64,000 bases of DNA from Leptolyngbya sp. NIES-2104 (lineage in GTDB: Bacteria > Cyanobacteriota > Cyanobacteriia > Leptolyngbyales > Leptolyngbyaceae). The stretch covers positions 496,001-560,000 of the forward strand of contig NZ_BBWW01000001.1 of assembly GCF_001485215.1 (NCBI RefSeq), in the 5' to 3' direction. Both the position numbers and the translations under genes were made by a program. The notes below the pieces were generated by a model. It worked only from the letters and a program-made list of their open reading frames with translations. It was not told the DNA's origin and did not search any database. Of the stretch, positions 37,049-47,459 are shown piece by piece (position 1 is the first letter of the stretch; each line of letters starts with the position of its first letter).

Positions 37049-37654
37049 TTAGCGATTGGTCGGTTGATCTGCCGTCCGAGGATAAGCAACATCGACAAAG
37101 CCCATCTCGAGTAATTGTTGATACGCTTGCTTGCCTAAATCGCGGGTCGGTTGTTGGCTTCGGATGATTTGCACCAATAGCGGCACTGCTAACTCCGATT
37201 GATTCATCGCCCGATGAACGAGTGCCAAACGGTAGGTGGCTTGATCTCGGAGTTGTGCAGTTTCCAGCGCTTTTTGTCGCTGACTATCTGCCACACGGGT
37301 ATCCACTCCAGAGAAACTTGCCGCTAGCTCTTGATAGAAATTCGATAGCTGATTGTAGACCTGACGGGCTTCTTGAAGCTTTTTCATCGCCAGCGGTAGA
37401 TTCTGTGCTTTGACGGCTTGATCGGCTTCGTTCATCAGCCGTTGCCCACCCTGCAAACTTAATAAACCGCCACCCTGAGCTGGTGTTGGACGCACTACAT
37501 TTGGATCATCGGGGCTAATCGGACGCGCTTGACCACTGCCAGAACCGGGCGTTTGTGCCTGAACGGACGGGGTCTTGAGCATCACACCTGCAAGCATTGA
37601 GAGCGAAAGAATGCCAGCGATGGAAAGGGGTTGAATCGTTCTCAGATGAGCCAT
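37049..37654 (-). CDS. Exported conserved cyanobacterial protein
   Basis: A 201-residue protein with a signal peptide (about 1-33, ending PSVQA). A Pro/Gly-rich segment (SPDDPNVVRPTPAQGGG) leads to a helical region of two to three TPR-like units (QLMNEADQAVKAQ-like and YRLALVHRAMNQSELAVPLL). It probably acts in the periplasm or at the envelope; function is unknown. Single gene. Confidence 0.75.
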   Translation of the reverse strand: MAHLRTIQPLSIAGILSLSMLAGVMLKTPSVQAQTPGSGSGQARPISPDDPNVVRPTPAQGGGLLSLQGGQRLMNEADQAVKAQNLPLAMKKLQEARQVYNQLSNFYQELAASFSGVDTRVADSQRQKALETAQLRDQATYRLALVHRAMNQSELAVPLLVQIIRSQQPTRDLGKQAYQQLLEMGFVDVAYPRTADQPTNR

Positions 37655-37758
37655 GAATTTTGCAGAATGCTAGTAGGACTACTTGGAACTTTTGGATCTT
37701 ATCATTGTGAGATCCATTTTCTGGTGAAGTCAGGTGATTCCTTTTTGTTCCCTAGCAT

Positions 37759-39006
37759 TTAATTGGAAATCCCGATCGGACACCAGTAGGAATCATCATC
37801 GGTGATTTTGCCTTCAGAAACTCGCAGCCCAATTCCACTTGGAGCGAATCGAGTTCCACCATTGAATAACCAAGTACTCCACAGTGCAGTCATCGATCGA
37901 TGTTCAATTTCAACCGTTGGAAATTCCAGCAATTCTTGATAAACATAATCCTGCTCGGTATACCAAGGGTCTTGATTCGCACTTTGAACCCCAATTTCAC
38001 CGTTGACCATCGAGAAGCAGCCTTCTCCCTGTCGCCCTAAAACAGGTTTTGCAAAATAAGTATCGCCCAGTTCATCGGAAGTCTGAGCCGTTTTCGGAAA
38101 GAATTCGTAAACGGTTTCAGCCAGATCAGGTGGGAAGAAATCTAAACCTAAATCGCTAATTAATGCAAAAATACTTTTGGGTTGAAGAGAGAAAGCAGAG
38201 GCGAAATTGACGATCGCAATTCTTCGTTTCAAGATCAATTCTTCTAACGCATCCCAAAGTTTGACCCCGTTAGAATCTCGATCGTGAATTGCCCATTCCA
38301 CCGGATACCACATGAAGAGAATGTCGATCGGGGTGTCTTGATGAAATAGAAATTGATGATCTTTGATGCGGAGTTCTTCAATTCCGAACGCGCACCGCTC
38401 TTGACTGACGAATTGATTGAGCCAGCGCATCGTTCCCAAATCTTCGGTATTATTCAGTGTGGTTAATCTGATGTTGCATTGCTCGATCGGTTTTCTAATC
38501 CAATCGGCTGCCCGTTGGAGTTGTTGCGACATCGATAAACTAAGCATCGATTTCAGCCCCACTTGAGGCGGCTTCATTCCAAAATGTTCTGCAACTTTGG
38601 CATTTCCTTCAATACATTCAAACCAAAAACTCGGTGTCTGAACATTCGCTTCGATGACTTTATGGACACCTGTTTTTTCGTTCCAGCACCAATCTAATCG
38701 CATCCCAAACGGTGCTAATCCATCGAATTTCACCACTCGAATCGTTTCTTCTGGAAAGCCATATTCGAGCAACGTTTCTGCGTCAAAGTTGCGAATGACT
38801 GACCAAAGATATAACAGCACTGCGCCGACTCGTTCCGCCGATCGCTCCATTTCTAAAATTTGCTGTTCCGTCACGGGATGACAATGATAAAGCGCATAAG
38901 GACTTGGTACAGGTGAAACCGCATTCACCAGCGCCAGATTGTACCAAGGCAGTTGGATTTGACGGAAAAAGCGATCGCGCTCTGCACTTTCAAATACCTT
39001 GCTCAT
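37759..39006 (-). CDS. Glutathionylspermidine synthase family protein
   Basis: A 415-residue ATP-grasp protein of the GSP-synthase/YjfC family, which forms amide bonds between peptides and amines. Family marks are VVKFDGLAPFGMRLDWCW, KVIEANVQTPSFWFE and FAKPVLGRQGEGCFSM, with a near-terminal LFNGGTRFAPSGIG. Only the synthetase half is present, not the amidase. The true substrate is unknown. Its start overlaps the end of the lipoprotein gene by 4 bp, so both are co-translated. Confidence 0.85.
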   Translation of the reverse strand: MSKVFESAERDRFFRQIQLPWYNLALVNAVSPVPSPYALYHCHPVTEQQILEMERSAERVGAVLLYLWSVIRNFDAETLLEYGFPEETIRVVKFDGLAPFGMRLDWCWNEKTGVHKVIEANVQTPSFWFECIEGNAKVAEHFGMKPPQVGLKSMLSLSMSQQLQRAADWIRKPIEQCNIRLTTLNNTEDLGTMRWLNQFVSQERCAFGIEELRIKDHQFLFHQDTPIDILFMWYPVEWAIHDRDSNGVKLWDALEELILKRRIAIVNFASAFSLQPKSIFALISDLGLDFFPPDLAETVYEFFPKTAQTSDELGDTYFAKPVLGRQGEGCFSMVNGEIGVQSANQDPWYTEQDYVYQELLEFPTVEIEHRSMTALWSTWLFNGGTRFAPSGIGLRVSEGKITDDDSYWCPIGISN

Positions 39007-39272
39007 CCTCCCGCACGTCCTCCCCCAAAGCTACCAAAACCACTGCGACCTGACGATCGATTCGTAACGCCAGTACGGTTTGAACTTCCAGAGGAGCCGC
39101 CCGATCGATAGTACGACCCCCCAGAACTTCCGCCTGATGAGCAATTCTGAGGAACGCGCCCTTGAGCATCTGGAGGGCATTCCGTCGAAGAAGACGTACA
39201 CCCTGAGAGCGGCAAGAGTATCATGGTGGACACTGCCAGGGTAAAGAGTACTTGTAAGCGATTCGATTTCAT
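39003..39272 (-). CDS. Small Gly/Ser-rich lipoprotein
   Basis: An 89-residue protein with a lipoprotein signal (FTLAVSTMILLPLSGC; lipobox LSGC). After the lipidated Cys the chain is rich in Ser, Gly and Arg (SSGGSSGGSYYRSGG and SGRSGFGSFGGGRAGG), a disordered tail. It is paired with the GSP-synthase-like gene through a 4-bp overlap. In many bacteria a small glycine-rich protein accompanies this type of synthetase, but its role is unknown. ATG 39272 gives the clean signal. Confidence 0.8.
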   Translation of the reverse strand: MKSNRLQVLFTLAVSTMILLPLSGCTSSSTECPPDAQGRVPQNCSSGGSSGGSYYRSGGSSGSSNRTGVTNRSSGRSGFGSFGGGRAGG

Positions 39273-39424
39273 AATTTCCGTCCATTTCTGACGGGCACAC
39301 ATGTAAAGAGATACAACGCGATCTCAAGGTTCCCGCACATTGGATGTAAACAACGATGAAGCACAATCCGAAACTGGGCAGATTCTGATTGATATCGAGT
39401 GAAGACACGGTTGGAGCGACTACC

Positions 39425-41515
39425 ATGATGAACCCCGCAGAACCAGGAAATGCCAGTATTCCCGATGAGAATCGCGGTCGAATTCTCCAGCGCGGCGGCG
39501 AAGAATTGATCGTGGAAAAATTAGACGATCGCTTCGCCGTGAACGCAGTTTCTAAACAAGATGCGTGGGATATCGTCAACAAAGCCCCGGTACAAATTAA
39601 TCCCGGTGCGGCTCCTCCTCAACTGACAGAATTCATTGTTGATCCGAATCAAAAAGATCAAGTTTTGAATCAAGTCCGAGCCGATGACACGGTGAACTAT
39701 GCGAGTCACGTTTATCAGATCAAAGATAATCCTGCCTCAAAACTTTATGTTACAAATCAAATCACGATTCAGTTCGATCCAAATGTGAAGCCAGACGTGA
39801 TCGGTGCGATCGCTCAAGAATTCGCCCTCGAACAAGTCAAACAAATCCCCGAAATTCCCAATACATTCGTCTTTCAACTCACCGCCAATTCAACCGAAAA
39901 TCCGCTGAAGATCACGAATCGATTGATTACGCGATCGGAGATTCTCACCGCTGAACCCAATATCATTGTTCGCCAAGAAGGATACTATCGCCCGAAAGAC
40001 CCGATTTATCCGAAACAATGGCATCTCAATCACACAGGCGGACAGGATTTAGTGTCTGGCTCTCATGTGTTTGCTGAACAAGCTTGGGACATTACCAGAG
40101 GAAATCGATCGATCGTGGTTGCGGTCATGGATGATGCCGTTGATCTGAATCATCCCGACTTTCAAGGAATGGGCAAAATCGTTGCACCCAGAGATTTCAA
40201 AGGCAGAGATTTCGATCCTGATCCGGACAATGCAGGTGAAGATCATGGAACTTCCTGTGCGGGTGTTGCGGTGGCGGAAGAAAACGGATTTGGTGTGGTG
40301 GGAGTTGCACCAGGCTGTGCATTGATGCCGATTCGGACAACGGGATTTTTGGATGATCAAACGATCGAAGATTTGTTTGGCTGGGCAGTCGATCGAGGTG
40401 CCGCTGTGATTTCTTGCAGTTGGGGTCCGAGTGCCGTCTATTACCCGCTTTCATTACGTCAACGTGCCGCGATTACTCGCGCTGCGACTCAAGGACGAGA
40501 CGGAAAAGGCTGTGTAATTTTATTTGCAGCAGGGAACGCGAACCGTCCAACGAATGGAACCATCAACGAATCGGGCTGGAGAAATAATGCAATCAGCGGA
40601 AATACCAACTGGCTCGGCGGTTTCACGGTTCATCCAGACGTGATCACCGTTTCAGCTTCTACCAGTTTGAACAAGAAAGCCGCTTACAGTAATTGGGGTG
40701 GGGAAGTTTCAGTCTGTGCACCAAGTAACAATGCACCTCCAGGAATGGGATTACCTGGAATTGGATATGTCGCGACTCCGCCAGAAGTGCGATCGCCGAT
40801 CAGAGGATTAGGAATTGTGACAGCCGATCGACGTGGCAACGAGGGCTATGAGTCGGGTGATTTTACCTACGGATTTGGTGGCACCTCAAGCGCTTGCCCT
40901 TTAGCAGCGGGCGTTGCTGCCTTAATTCTTTCTGCGAATCCCGATTTAACTGCTCAAGAAGTTCGGCAAATCTTACAGCAAACCGCAGATAAAATCATTG
41001 ATTCCGATCCCGATCCACAGTTCGGACTTCGCAAGGGAACGTATGATGCGAATGGTCGATCGGATTGGTTTGGATATGGGAAAGTGAACGCTGCAAAAGC
41101 AACTCAAGCGGCAAGTTCTCGAAGAGTTCCGCTAACAGTTGCGCGATCGATTTCCAATGAAAACAACAATATGCTGATGATTCCTGATGGCAATTCATCC
41201 GGCATTGTCAGCGATATTCAAATCAACGATTTTGGAACCGTTAAAGATATTCAAGTCTCTGTGAATATCACTCACAATTTTCTCGGTGATATTGAAGTGA
41301 GCTTAATCTCACCTTCGGGACGAGTGACTTTACTGCAAGGTCGGATATTAGGACGGCAAACCGTTTTGAATCGATCGTATTCTTTACAGACGACACCGAC
41401 CTTAAGCAGAATGCTGGGACAATCGACACAAGGGCGCTGGCAGTTGAGAGTTGTAGACGCGATCGCGAATGATACGGGGATTATTAACGGCTGGAAATTA
41501 GCGATCGGGATCTAA
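39425..41515 (+). CDS. Subtilisin-like serine protease with P domain
   Basis: A 696-residue S8 peptidase. A long pro-region (about 1-190) precedes the catalytic domain with Asp in VVAVMDDAVDLNHPDF, His in EDHGTSCAGVA and Ser in GGTSSACPLAAGVAA; the oxyanion Asn is in FAAGNAN. The C-terminal proprotein-convertase P domain (about 590-696) shows DIQVSVNITHNFLGDIEVSL, as in kexin-type proteases and cyanobacterial calcium-dependent proteases. No signal peptide is seen. ATG 39425 with TTGGAG upstream was chosen; the frame opens 12 codons earlier. Convergent with the antiporter gene, overlapping by 4 bp. Confidence 0.92.
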   Translation: MMNPAEPGNASIPDENRGRILQRGGEELIVEKLDDRFAVNAVSKQDAWDIVNKAPVQINPGAAPPQLTEFIVDPNQKDQVLNQVRADDTVNYASHVYQIKDNPASKLYVTNQITIQFDPNVKPDVIGAIAQEFALEQVKQIPEIPNTFVFQLTANSTENPLKITNRLITRSEILTAEPNIIVRQEGYYRPKDPIYPKQWHLNHTGGQDLVSGSHVFAEQAWDITRGNRSIVVAVMDDAVDLNHPDFQGMGKIVAPRDFKGRDFDPDPDNAGEDHGTSCAGVAVAEENGFGVVGVAPGCALMPIRTTGFLDDQTIEDLFGWAVDRGAAVISCSWGPSAVYYPLSLRQRAAITRAATQGRDGKGCVILFAAGNANRPTNGTINESGWRNNAISGNTNWLGGFTVHPDVITVSASTSLNKKAAYSNWGGEVSVCAPSNNAPPGMGLPGIGYVATPPEVRSPIRGLGIVTADRRGNEGYESGDFTYGFGGTSSACPLAAGVAALILSANPDLTAQEVRQILQQTADKIIDSDPDPQFGLRKGTYDANGRSDWFGYGKVNAAKATQAASSRRVPLTVARSISNENNNMLMIPDGNSSGIVSDIQINDFGTVKDIQVSVNITHNFLGDIEVSLISPSGRVTLLQGRILGRQTVLNRSYSLQTTPTLSRMLGQSTQGRWQLRVVDAIANDTGIINGWKLAIGI

Positions 41516-43392
41516 ACTACTTCAGGATTCACTTCAAGCGCTGGAACTTCTTCGATTTCAGGGAGTTTTTCCAGTGTTAATTTTGTTTGATTCGAGCCAC
41601 CCAGAACCTTTAAGAGCTTCGGTTTTGGATCATGTAGTAAGTAGATTAATCGATCGCCTACTTCCCAGTTCAAATCCGCTGGACAAACTTGCAAATTTTG
41701 ATCGCGTTCTAACAACAGAGGAAGCAGCGTTTCAGATTCGATCATCGTTCTCAATCGGGCTTGCTGCGCCTCGAAATTTTCCGCTTGAAATTCAGTTTCA
41801 CCGAGCTTAACGGCGTTATCTGCTAAGAATTGATTCCACGTTTTGAGATTAAATTGCGGTGTGAATGCAGGCTGAATCTTGATTGAAGCGGCAGAATCTG
41901 AAGGGAAAACAGAAAGAACACGGGGCGGGGAAAATTCCTCGATCGCTCTTTGCGCCAAAACTAAATTCACGTCTCCATTGTTCGTCATCGCGAGAAATGT
42001 CCCGACCGATGCCAGTCCCGCTTCTTCTAAAACTTCTGTGTCTAATGCGCTACTGATAAAGACTCGGAGATTTTCATCAGTTGGATAAGAATCAGGCTCA
42101 GTGTCGATTAGCGCAACAGATTCTCCGCGATCGCGAAACAGTCGAGCAATGACCAAACTCAACGGACTACAGCCCACAATCACGGCTCCGGTTGTATCTT
42201 CTGCGGTGATTTTTAATAAATTTGCGATTCCTTGTGCGCTGACTGATTGCAATACAACCGTCAATATAATCGTCAAAAATACGAGTGCCTTAATCGAATC
42301 ACCGCCGTTAATTCCTCGTTGCGTTAACAGAATCGCAAAAATGGATGCTACTGAAGCCGCAATAATTCCACGTGGCGCAACCCAACTGAGAAAGATTTTT
42401 TGCCGCCAATTGAGATCACTTTTCCAAGTACAGAGAAACACATTAATCGGACGCACAACTAACATCAATGCGAATACTGTAAACAATCCACCCCAACCCA
42501 GCGCAAACAATCCAGGAATTGATAGATCTGCTGATAGTAAGATAAACAGTACCGAAACCGCTAACGTGGTTAATTGTCCTTTGAAGCGCTTTAACAATCG
42601 TTCTTCCGGTAGCGCGAAAGCTCTTAACACAATGCCCGCCACCACTGTCGCCATCAATCCCGCTTCACTGCGAATCGTCTGCGCTAACCCAAACAATCCC
42701 CACAACCCAGCCAATACCACCAGCGTTTTGAGATCATCTGATAAGAATGCAGATCGTCTCAACAACGCTCCCATCAATCCCGCCCCGATCGCCCCAATTC
42801 CCGCCCCAATTCCTAATCGAAAAATTAGATCGATCGCAATCTCCAATGGATTCGATTGCCCATTCAAAACCACATTCAGCACGACCACCGCGAGAATTGC
42901 CCCGATCGGATCAATCAGCACTCCTTCACCTTCGAGTAATGTTGCTACCTGTCGATCGACTTTCACATGGCGCAATAGTGAATTAATCACCACCGGACCC
43001 GTCACCACCACCAACGACGCATACAGAAACGCGATCGACCAAGGAAACTCACTCAATTGATGCGCCGCAATTCCGCCCCCCACGATCGTAATCAACACCC
43101 CGATCGTCACCAAATTCCGCAAACTGCCCGAAACGCGACCCAATTCCCGCAGTTGAAGATTAAACCCACCCTCAAACAAAATCACAGCAACTAGCAGCCC
43201 GATCAACACTTCCAATCCTGTACCCAACTGATCGGGATGCAGCCAATTCAATCCGCTCGCTCCCAGCATCACCCCGAACAGCAACAGAAAGACGATCGCG
43301 GGAATCTTTAACCATTCCGCAACCACTTGTGCACTGATGCCCGCCAACACGGTCACGACAATCTGCAACGTCAATTCAAGCGTGGCATCCAT
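41512..43392 (-). CDS. Cation/proton antiporter with TrkA-N domain
   Basis: A 626-residue sodium or potassium/proton exchanger of the CPA1 kind. About twelve membrane helices fill residues 5-390, with the ion-site stretch GEGVLIDPIGAILAVVVLN and the motif VILFEGGFNLQLREL. The cytosolic C-terminal part starts with a TrkA-N nucleotide-binding domain (GAVIVGCSPLSLVIARLF and VALIDTE) and a likely TrkA-C-type end. It should control cytosolic pH and ion levels. Single gene. Confidence 0.92.
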   Translation of the reverse strand: MDATLELTLQIVVTVLAGISAQVVAEWLKIPAIVFLLLFGVMLGASGLNWLHPDQLGTGLEVLIGLLVAVILFEGGFNLQLRELGRVSGSLRNLVTIGVLITIVGGGIAAHQLSEFPWSIAFLYASLVVVTGPVVINSLLRHVKVDRQVATLLEGEGVLIDPIGAILAVVVLNVVLNGQSNPLEIAIDLIFRLGIGAGIGAIGAGLMGALLRRSAFLSDDLKTLVVLAGLWGLFGLAQTIRSEAGLMATVVAGIVLRAFALPEERLLKRFKGQLTTLAVSVLFILLSADLSIPGLFALGWGGLFTVFALMLVVRPINVFLCTWKSDLNWRQKIFLSWVAPRGIIAASVASIFAILLTQRGINGGDSIKALVFLTIILTVVLQSVSAQGIANLLKITAEDTTGAVIVGCSPLSLVIARLFRDRGESVALIDTEPDSYPTDENLRVFISSALDTEVLEEAGLASVGTFLAMTNNGDVNLVLAQRAIEEFSPPRVLSVFPSDSAASIKIQPAFTPQFNLKTWNQFLADNAVKLGETEFQAENFEAQQARLRTMIESETLLPLLLERDQNLQVCPADLNWEVGDRLIYLLHDPKPKLLKVLGGSNQTKLTLEKLPEIEEVPALEVNPEVV

Positions 43393-43490
43393 AAGGGCGG
43401 AAAAGGGGGCAAGCGAAGTATAGAAGAATTCTTGATCTCATTGTGCGATTAAACGGGATCGCGATCGAAAGATTGGATTGCGAAATTTAA

Positions 43491-44567
<1,077 letters not shown>

Positions 44568-44602
44568 GGGTGAAGCGATCGCTGAAATGATGCGATCGCT
44601 CT

Positions 44603-44884
44603 TCAATAAACCTCATCGTGAGAACCAACCGTTAACAGCAAGATTTCCTCTTCTACGGTTTCGGAATTTTCAACAAATTGAAAAACAATGCGATCGCTGT
44701 AGTTGACGGAGCAAGACCAACAATTTGCTAGATCTCCCTTCAACTTATGAGTTTTCAGACTGGGATCAAATGGGTCGAGTGCAAGCTGCTCTAAGGTCTG
44801 CTCGATTTGCGAGTTCATTTGTGGATTTTGTCGCAGTAATCGCTTTAACTCTCGACTGAAACCGCTACTCCAGACAAGCTGCAT
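44603..44884 (-). CDS. RelE/YafQ-type toxin
   Basis: A 93-residue mRNA-interferase-type toxin. The start MQLVWSSGFSRELKRLLRQN, the KTHKLKGDLANCWSCSV stretch and the end LLTVGSHDEVY are characteristic of RelE/YafQ relatives. Its start overlaps the antitoxin stop by one base. Ribosome-dependent mRNA cleavage is the family function; it is not proven for this protein. Confidence 0.88.
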   Translation of the reverse strand: MQLVWSSGFSRELKRLLRQNPQMNSQIEQTLEQLALDPFDPSLKTHKLKGDLANCWSCSVNYSDRIVFQFVENSETVEEEILLLTVGSHDEVY

Positions 44885-45123
44885 CAGTCTTCTAACTCCG
44901 CTATCAAATCCGCTACAGAGCCGCGTTGAACTCGCCCTTCTGCGTAGTCTTGTTGTGCTTCGCGAACTTCTTGAACAAGTTTTGCCCGTTTTTTCTGACT
45001 GATTCGTTTCTCAATAATGTCGATCAGAATTTCTTGTTCCTCAAGTGGTAACGCCTCAACCGTCTCAAGCACCTTTTGAAATTCGGAAGTTTTCATTGTT
45101 TCTGATTGAGAAGAAATTGTCAT
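44884..45123 (-). CDS. Antitoxin of the RelE-type pair
   Basis: A 79-residue helical protein: ETVEALPLEEQEILIDIIEK is an addiction-antitoxin-like helix, and the acidic end VADLIAELED should bind the toxin. It is first in the operon, as expected. An internal ATG at 45096 is an alternative start. No DNA-binding domain is obvious. Confidence 0.82.
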   Translation of the reverse strand: MTISSQSETMKTSEFQKVLETVEALPLEEQEILIDIIEKRISQKKRAKLVQEVREAQQDYAEGRVQRGSVADLIAELED

Positions 45124-45215
45124 AAGCCAGGGATACGATCAAACATTTCTATATGGTAGCGGGGGCTTGCAAAGCGATCACAGAAGTTTTTTTTGCGATC
45201 GTTGCCAATCTTATC

Positions 45216-45275
45216 CATTCGTAAATCGTAATAAATAAACAAAACTTACGAAATGCGAACTATAAATTACGAATG
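45216..45275. promoter_or_regulatory. Candidate operator with repeated TTACGAA motif
   Basis: A perfect inverted pair CATTCGTAA (45216-45224) and TTACGAATG (45267-45275) flanks a third TTACGAAATG (45246-45255). It lies between the leftward toxin-antitoxin operon and the rightward cupin gene. The binding protein is unknown. Confidence 0.4.
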
Positions 45276-45298
45276 ACCTTCATACTGAGGATCGTTCG

Positions 45299-45754
45299 AT
45301 GGAAGAGTCTTGTGTAATTCCTGTGATCAAATCCCCGACGGAGTATCAGGCTTACCGCATCAGTCCACAGGATACGAATCGACTCGCGATCGTGTTTGAT
45401 CCGACGATCGCAAATTTTTCGCTGACATTGTGTGTTGAAATCTTCGATGTCGGAGGAAAAACACCACCGAATCGACATCAGTTAGCCGTTGAAATGTTCT
45501 TTGTCCTAAAGGGCGAAGGAATCGCGATTTGTGATGGTAAAGAAGTCGCGATTCAATCAGGCGATAGTTTACTCGTGCCACCAACTGGAATTCATCAAGT
45601 TCGCAATACGGGATCGGAGCGGTTGTATGCGTTGTGCATTATGATTCCAAATGAAGATTTTGCTGAACTGATTCGCAGTGGAACCCCGGTTGAATTAGAT
45701 CAGGAAGACTTAGCTGTTTTGAGACGTTCACCAGTGCCGCAATTGTCCTACTGA
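45299..45754 (+). CDS. Cupin-domain protein
   Basis: A 151-residue single-cupin protein. The first motif reads NRHQLAVEMFFVLKGEG (with Glu and two of the usual metal ligands), the second LLVPPTGIHQVRN. Such proteins are small dioxygenases, isomerases or sensors; no substrate can be given. Its stop codon shares one base with the start of the CocE-type hydrolase, so the two are coupled and probably work on the same compound. Confidence 0.85.
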   Translation: MEESCVIPVIKSPTEYQAYRISPQDTNRLAIVFDPTIANFSLTLCVEIFDVGGKTPPNRHQLAVEMFFVLKGEGIAICDGKEVAIQSGDSLLVPPTGIHQVRNTGSERLYALCIMIPNEDFAELIRSGTPVELDQEDLAVLRRSPVPQLSY

Positions 45755-47367
45755 TGAAGGTTTTACCACAACAAACGGTTTCGATGTATACCCGCGATAG
45801 CTCCGCTGCACAAAGTGTTCGCATTCGCTTAGATGCGGATGTGTACTATCCCGATGCAGCGGGATCGTTTCCGGTGTTGTTGATGCGGCAGCCGTATGGA
45901 CGCTCGATCGCATCAACTGTCGTCTACGCTCATCCCATCTGGTACGCGGCTCAAGGCTACATTGTCGTGATTCAGGATGTTCGAGGACGTGGCACTTCAG
46001 AAGGCGAATTTAAGCTATTTGAACACGAAATCGAAGATGGATTCGAGACGGTGAATTGGGCGGCGAATCTGCCTCGTAGTAATGGCAAGGTTGGGATGTA
46101 TGGCTTTTCGTATCAGGGAATGACTCAACTGTATGCAGCAGTGAAGCGTCCGGAACCCTTAAAAGCAATTTGCCCCGCCATGTTAGCGCCTGATTTGTAT
46201 CAAGATTGGGCTTATGAAAATGGTGCGTTTTGTTTGTTTGCGAATCTGGGATGGGCGATTCAACTTGCGGCAGAAACAGCGAGATTAAAGGGCGATGAGA
46301 CTGCATTTTTGGAACTGTCCAGGGCGGCGAAGAATATGCCACTGAGCGATCGCATTCCCGCTCGTCCAGAGATCATGCAAAAGTATGCTCACTATGATGC
46401 GTACTATCAAACTTGGCTCGATTGCTCTGAGGATTACTGGCGGAAGCTTTTTGTTGATGTGAGTACGATCGAGATTCCTATGCTCTACATCGGGGGCTGG
46501 TTTGATACGTATATGCGGGGAACGTTGCGATCGTATTTCTCCTCAAAGCAAGCTCATTTGATTGTTGGCGTTTGGGCGCATTTACCTTGGGGTCGAAAAG
46601 TTGGAGCCGTGGATTATGGAGCCGATGCGGTGAGTTTTTGCGATCGCGCTCAAATTCGCTGGTTTGATCATTGGCTCAAAGATCAACCGCTCTCTGATGC
46701 GCCTGTGCAATTGTTTGAAATGGGAAGCAATCAATGGCGATCGTATGCTGAGTTTCCTAAAGCTGAACAATCAATCTTCTATCTGAATAGTTCTGGATTG
46801 GCATCAATGGACGATCGAGAAGGTCAGCTAAATTCTGAACTATCCGAAGACGCGATCGATGTGATTGTTCATGATCCTTGGCGACCTGTTCCCGCATTGG
46901 GTGGGCACGTTGCTTATCCTTGTGGATCATTCGATCGATCAAATATTGATGCTCGTAGTGATGTTTTGACCTACACGACTGCGCCTTTAGAAGCTGATTT
47001 ACATTTAGTGGGTGAAATGGTTGCTGAGATTTATGCAAGTTCAGATTCACCCAGCTTTGATCTGTGTGCATTGCTATCTGAAGTAAAGCCGAATGGAAGT
47101 GTGATGAACTTTACGCAAGGCTATTTGAGGAGCGATCGTTCTGAACTTTCTGCTTATCAAATTCCACTACAACCTGTTTCGATTTGCATTCCAAAAGGCA
47201 GTGCGATTCGATTAAGTGTAAGTGGGGCTTGTTTTCCGGCTTATCCAGTAAATGCGGGAACTGGAGAAAAACCGGGAGCAGCAAGAGCGATCGACTTTCA
47301 AATCATTACGATTAGCGTTCACAGTGGAGAGAGCTATCCTTCTAAGCTGCTTCTTAACTCGATGTGA
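45754..47367 (+). CDS. CocE/NonD family hydrolase
   Basis: A 537-residue serine hydrolase of the cocaine-esterase/X-Pro-peptidase group. The nucleophile elbow is GMYGFSYQGMTQ, the acid and His lie near GGWFDTYMRGTL and GVWAHLPWG, and a C-terminal jelly-roll domain follows (about 340-537). The start MKVLPQQTVSMYTRD and VYYPDAAGSFPVLLMRQPYG are typical. Substrate unknown; a peptide or ester is likely. Co-translated with the cupin gene. Repeat copy D follows. Confidence 0.9.
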   Translation: MKVLPQQTVSMYTRDSSAAQSVRIRLDADVYYPDAAGSFPVLLMRQPYGRSIASTVVYAHPIWYAAQGYIVVIQDVRGRGTSEGEFKLFEHEIEDGFETVNWAANLPRSNGKVGMYGFSYQGMTQLYAAVKRPEPLKAICPAMLAPDLYQDWAYENGAFCLFANLGWAIQLAAETARLKGDETAFLELSRAAKNMPLSDRIPARPEIMQKYAHYDAYYQTWLDCSEDYWRKLFVDVSTIEIPMLYIGGWFDTYMRGTLRSYFSSKQAHLIVGVWAHLPWGRKVGAVDYGADAVSFCDRAQIRWFDHWLKDQPLSDAPVQLFEMGSNQWRSYAEFPKAEQSIFYLNSSGLASMDDREGQLNSELSEDAIDVIVHDPWRPVPALGGHVAYPCGSFDRSNIDARSDVLTYTTAPLEADLHLVGEMVAEIYASSDSPSFDLCALLSEVKPNGSVMNFTQGYLRSDRSELSAYQIPLQPVSICIPKGSAIRLSVSGACFPAYPVNAGTGEKPGAARAIDFQIITISVHSGESYPSKLLLNSM

Positions 47368-47369
47368 AT

Positions 47370-47448
47370 TCGATGATTTTTTGCGCTCCGTTGTTCACTC
47401 GCCCCGAATTCCATTCCGGGGCGGGTCAGAATCGGAGCGAGAAGATTC
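47370..47448. repeat. Palindromic intergenic element, copy D (short form)
   Basis: The arms CTCCGTTGTTCACTCGCCCC and GGGGCGGGTCAGAATCGGAG face each other with only GAATTCCATTCC between them, so the internal part seen in the other copies is missing. It starts right after the CocE gene stop and ends 11 bp before the convergent HPT gene stop. Confidence 0.8.
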
Positions 47449-47459
47449 GTCAACCAACG

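Noticed and set aside
39031-39582. 183-codon minus-strand frame over the lipoprotein and protease starts
   Set aside because: It overlaps two well supported genes and has no recognisable feature.
42101-43060. 319-codon open frame antisense to the antiporter gene
   Set aside because: It is a mirror of a G/C-skewed membrane-protein frame, rich in Thr, Asn, Ser and Pro with no domain or ribosome site; the antiporter on the other strand is certain.
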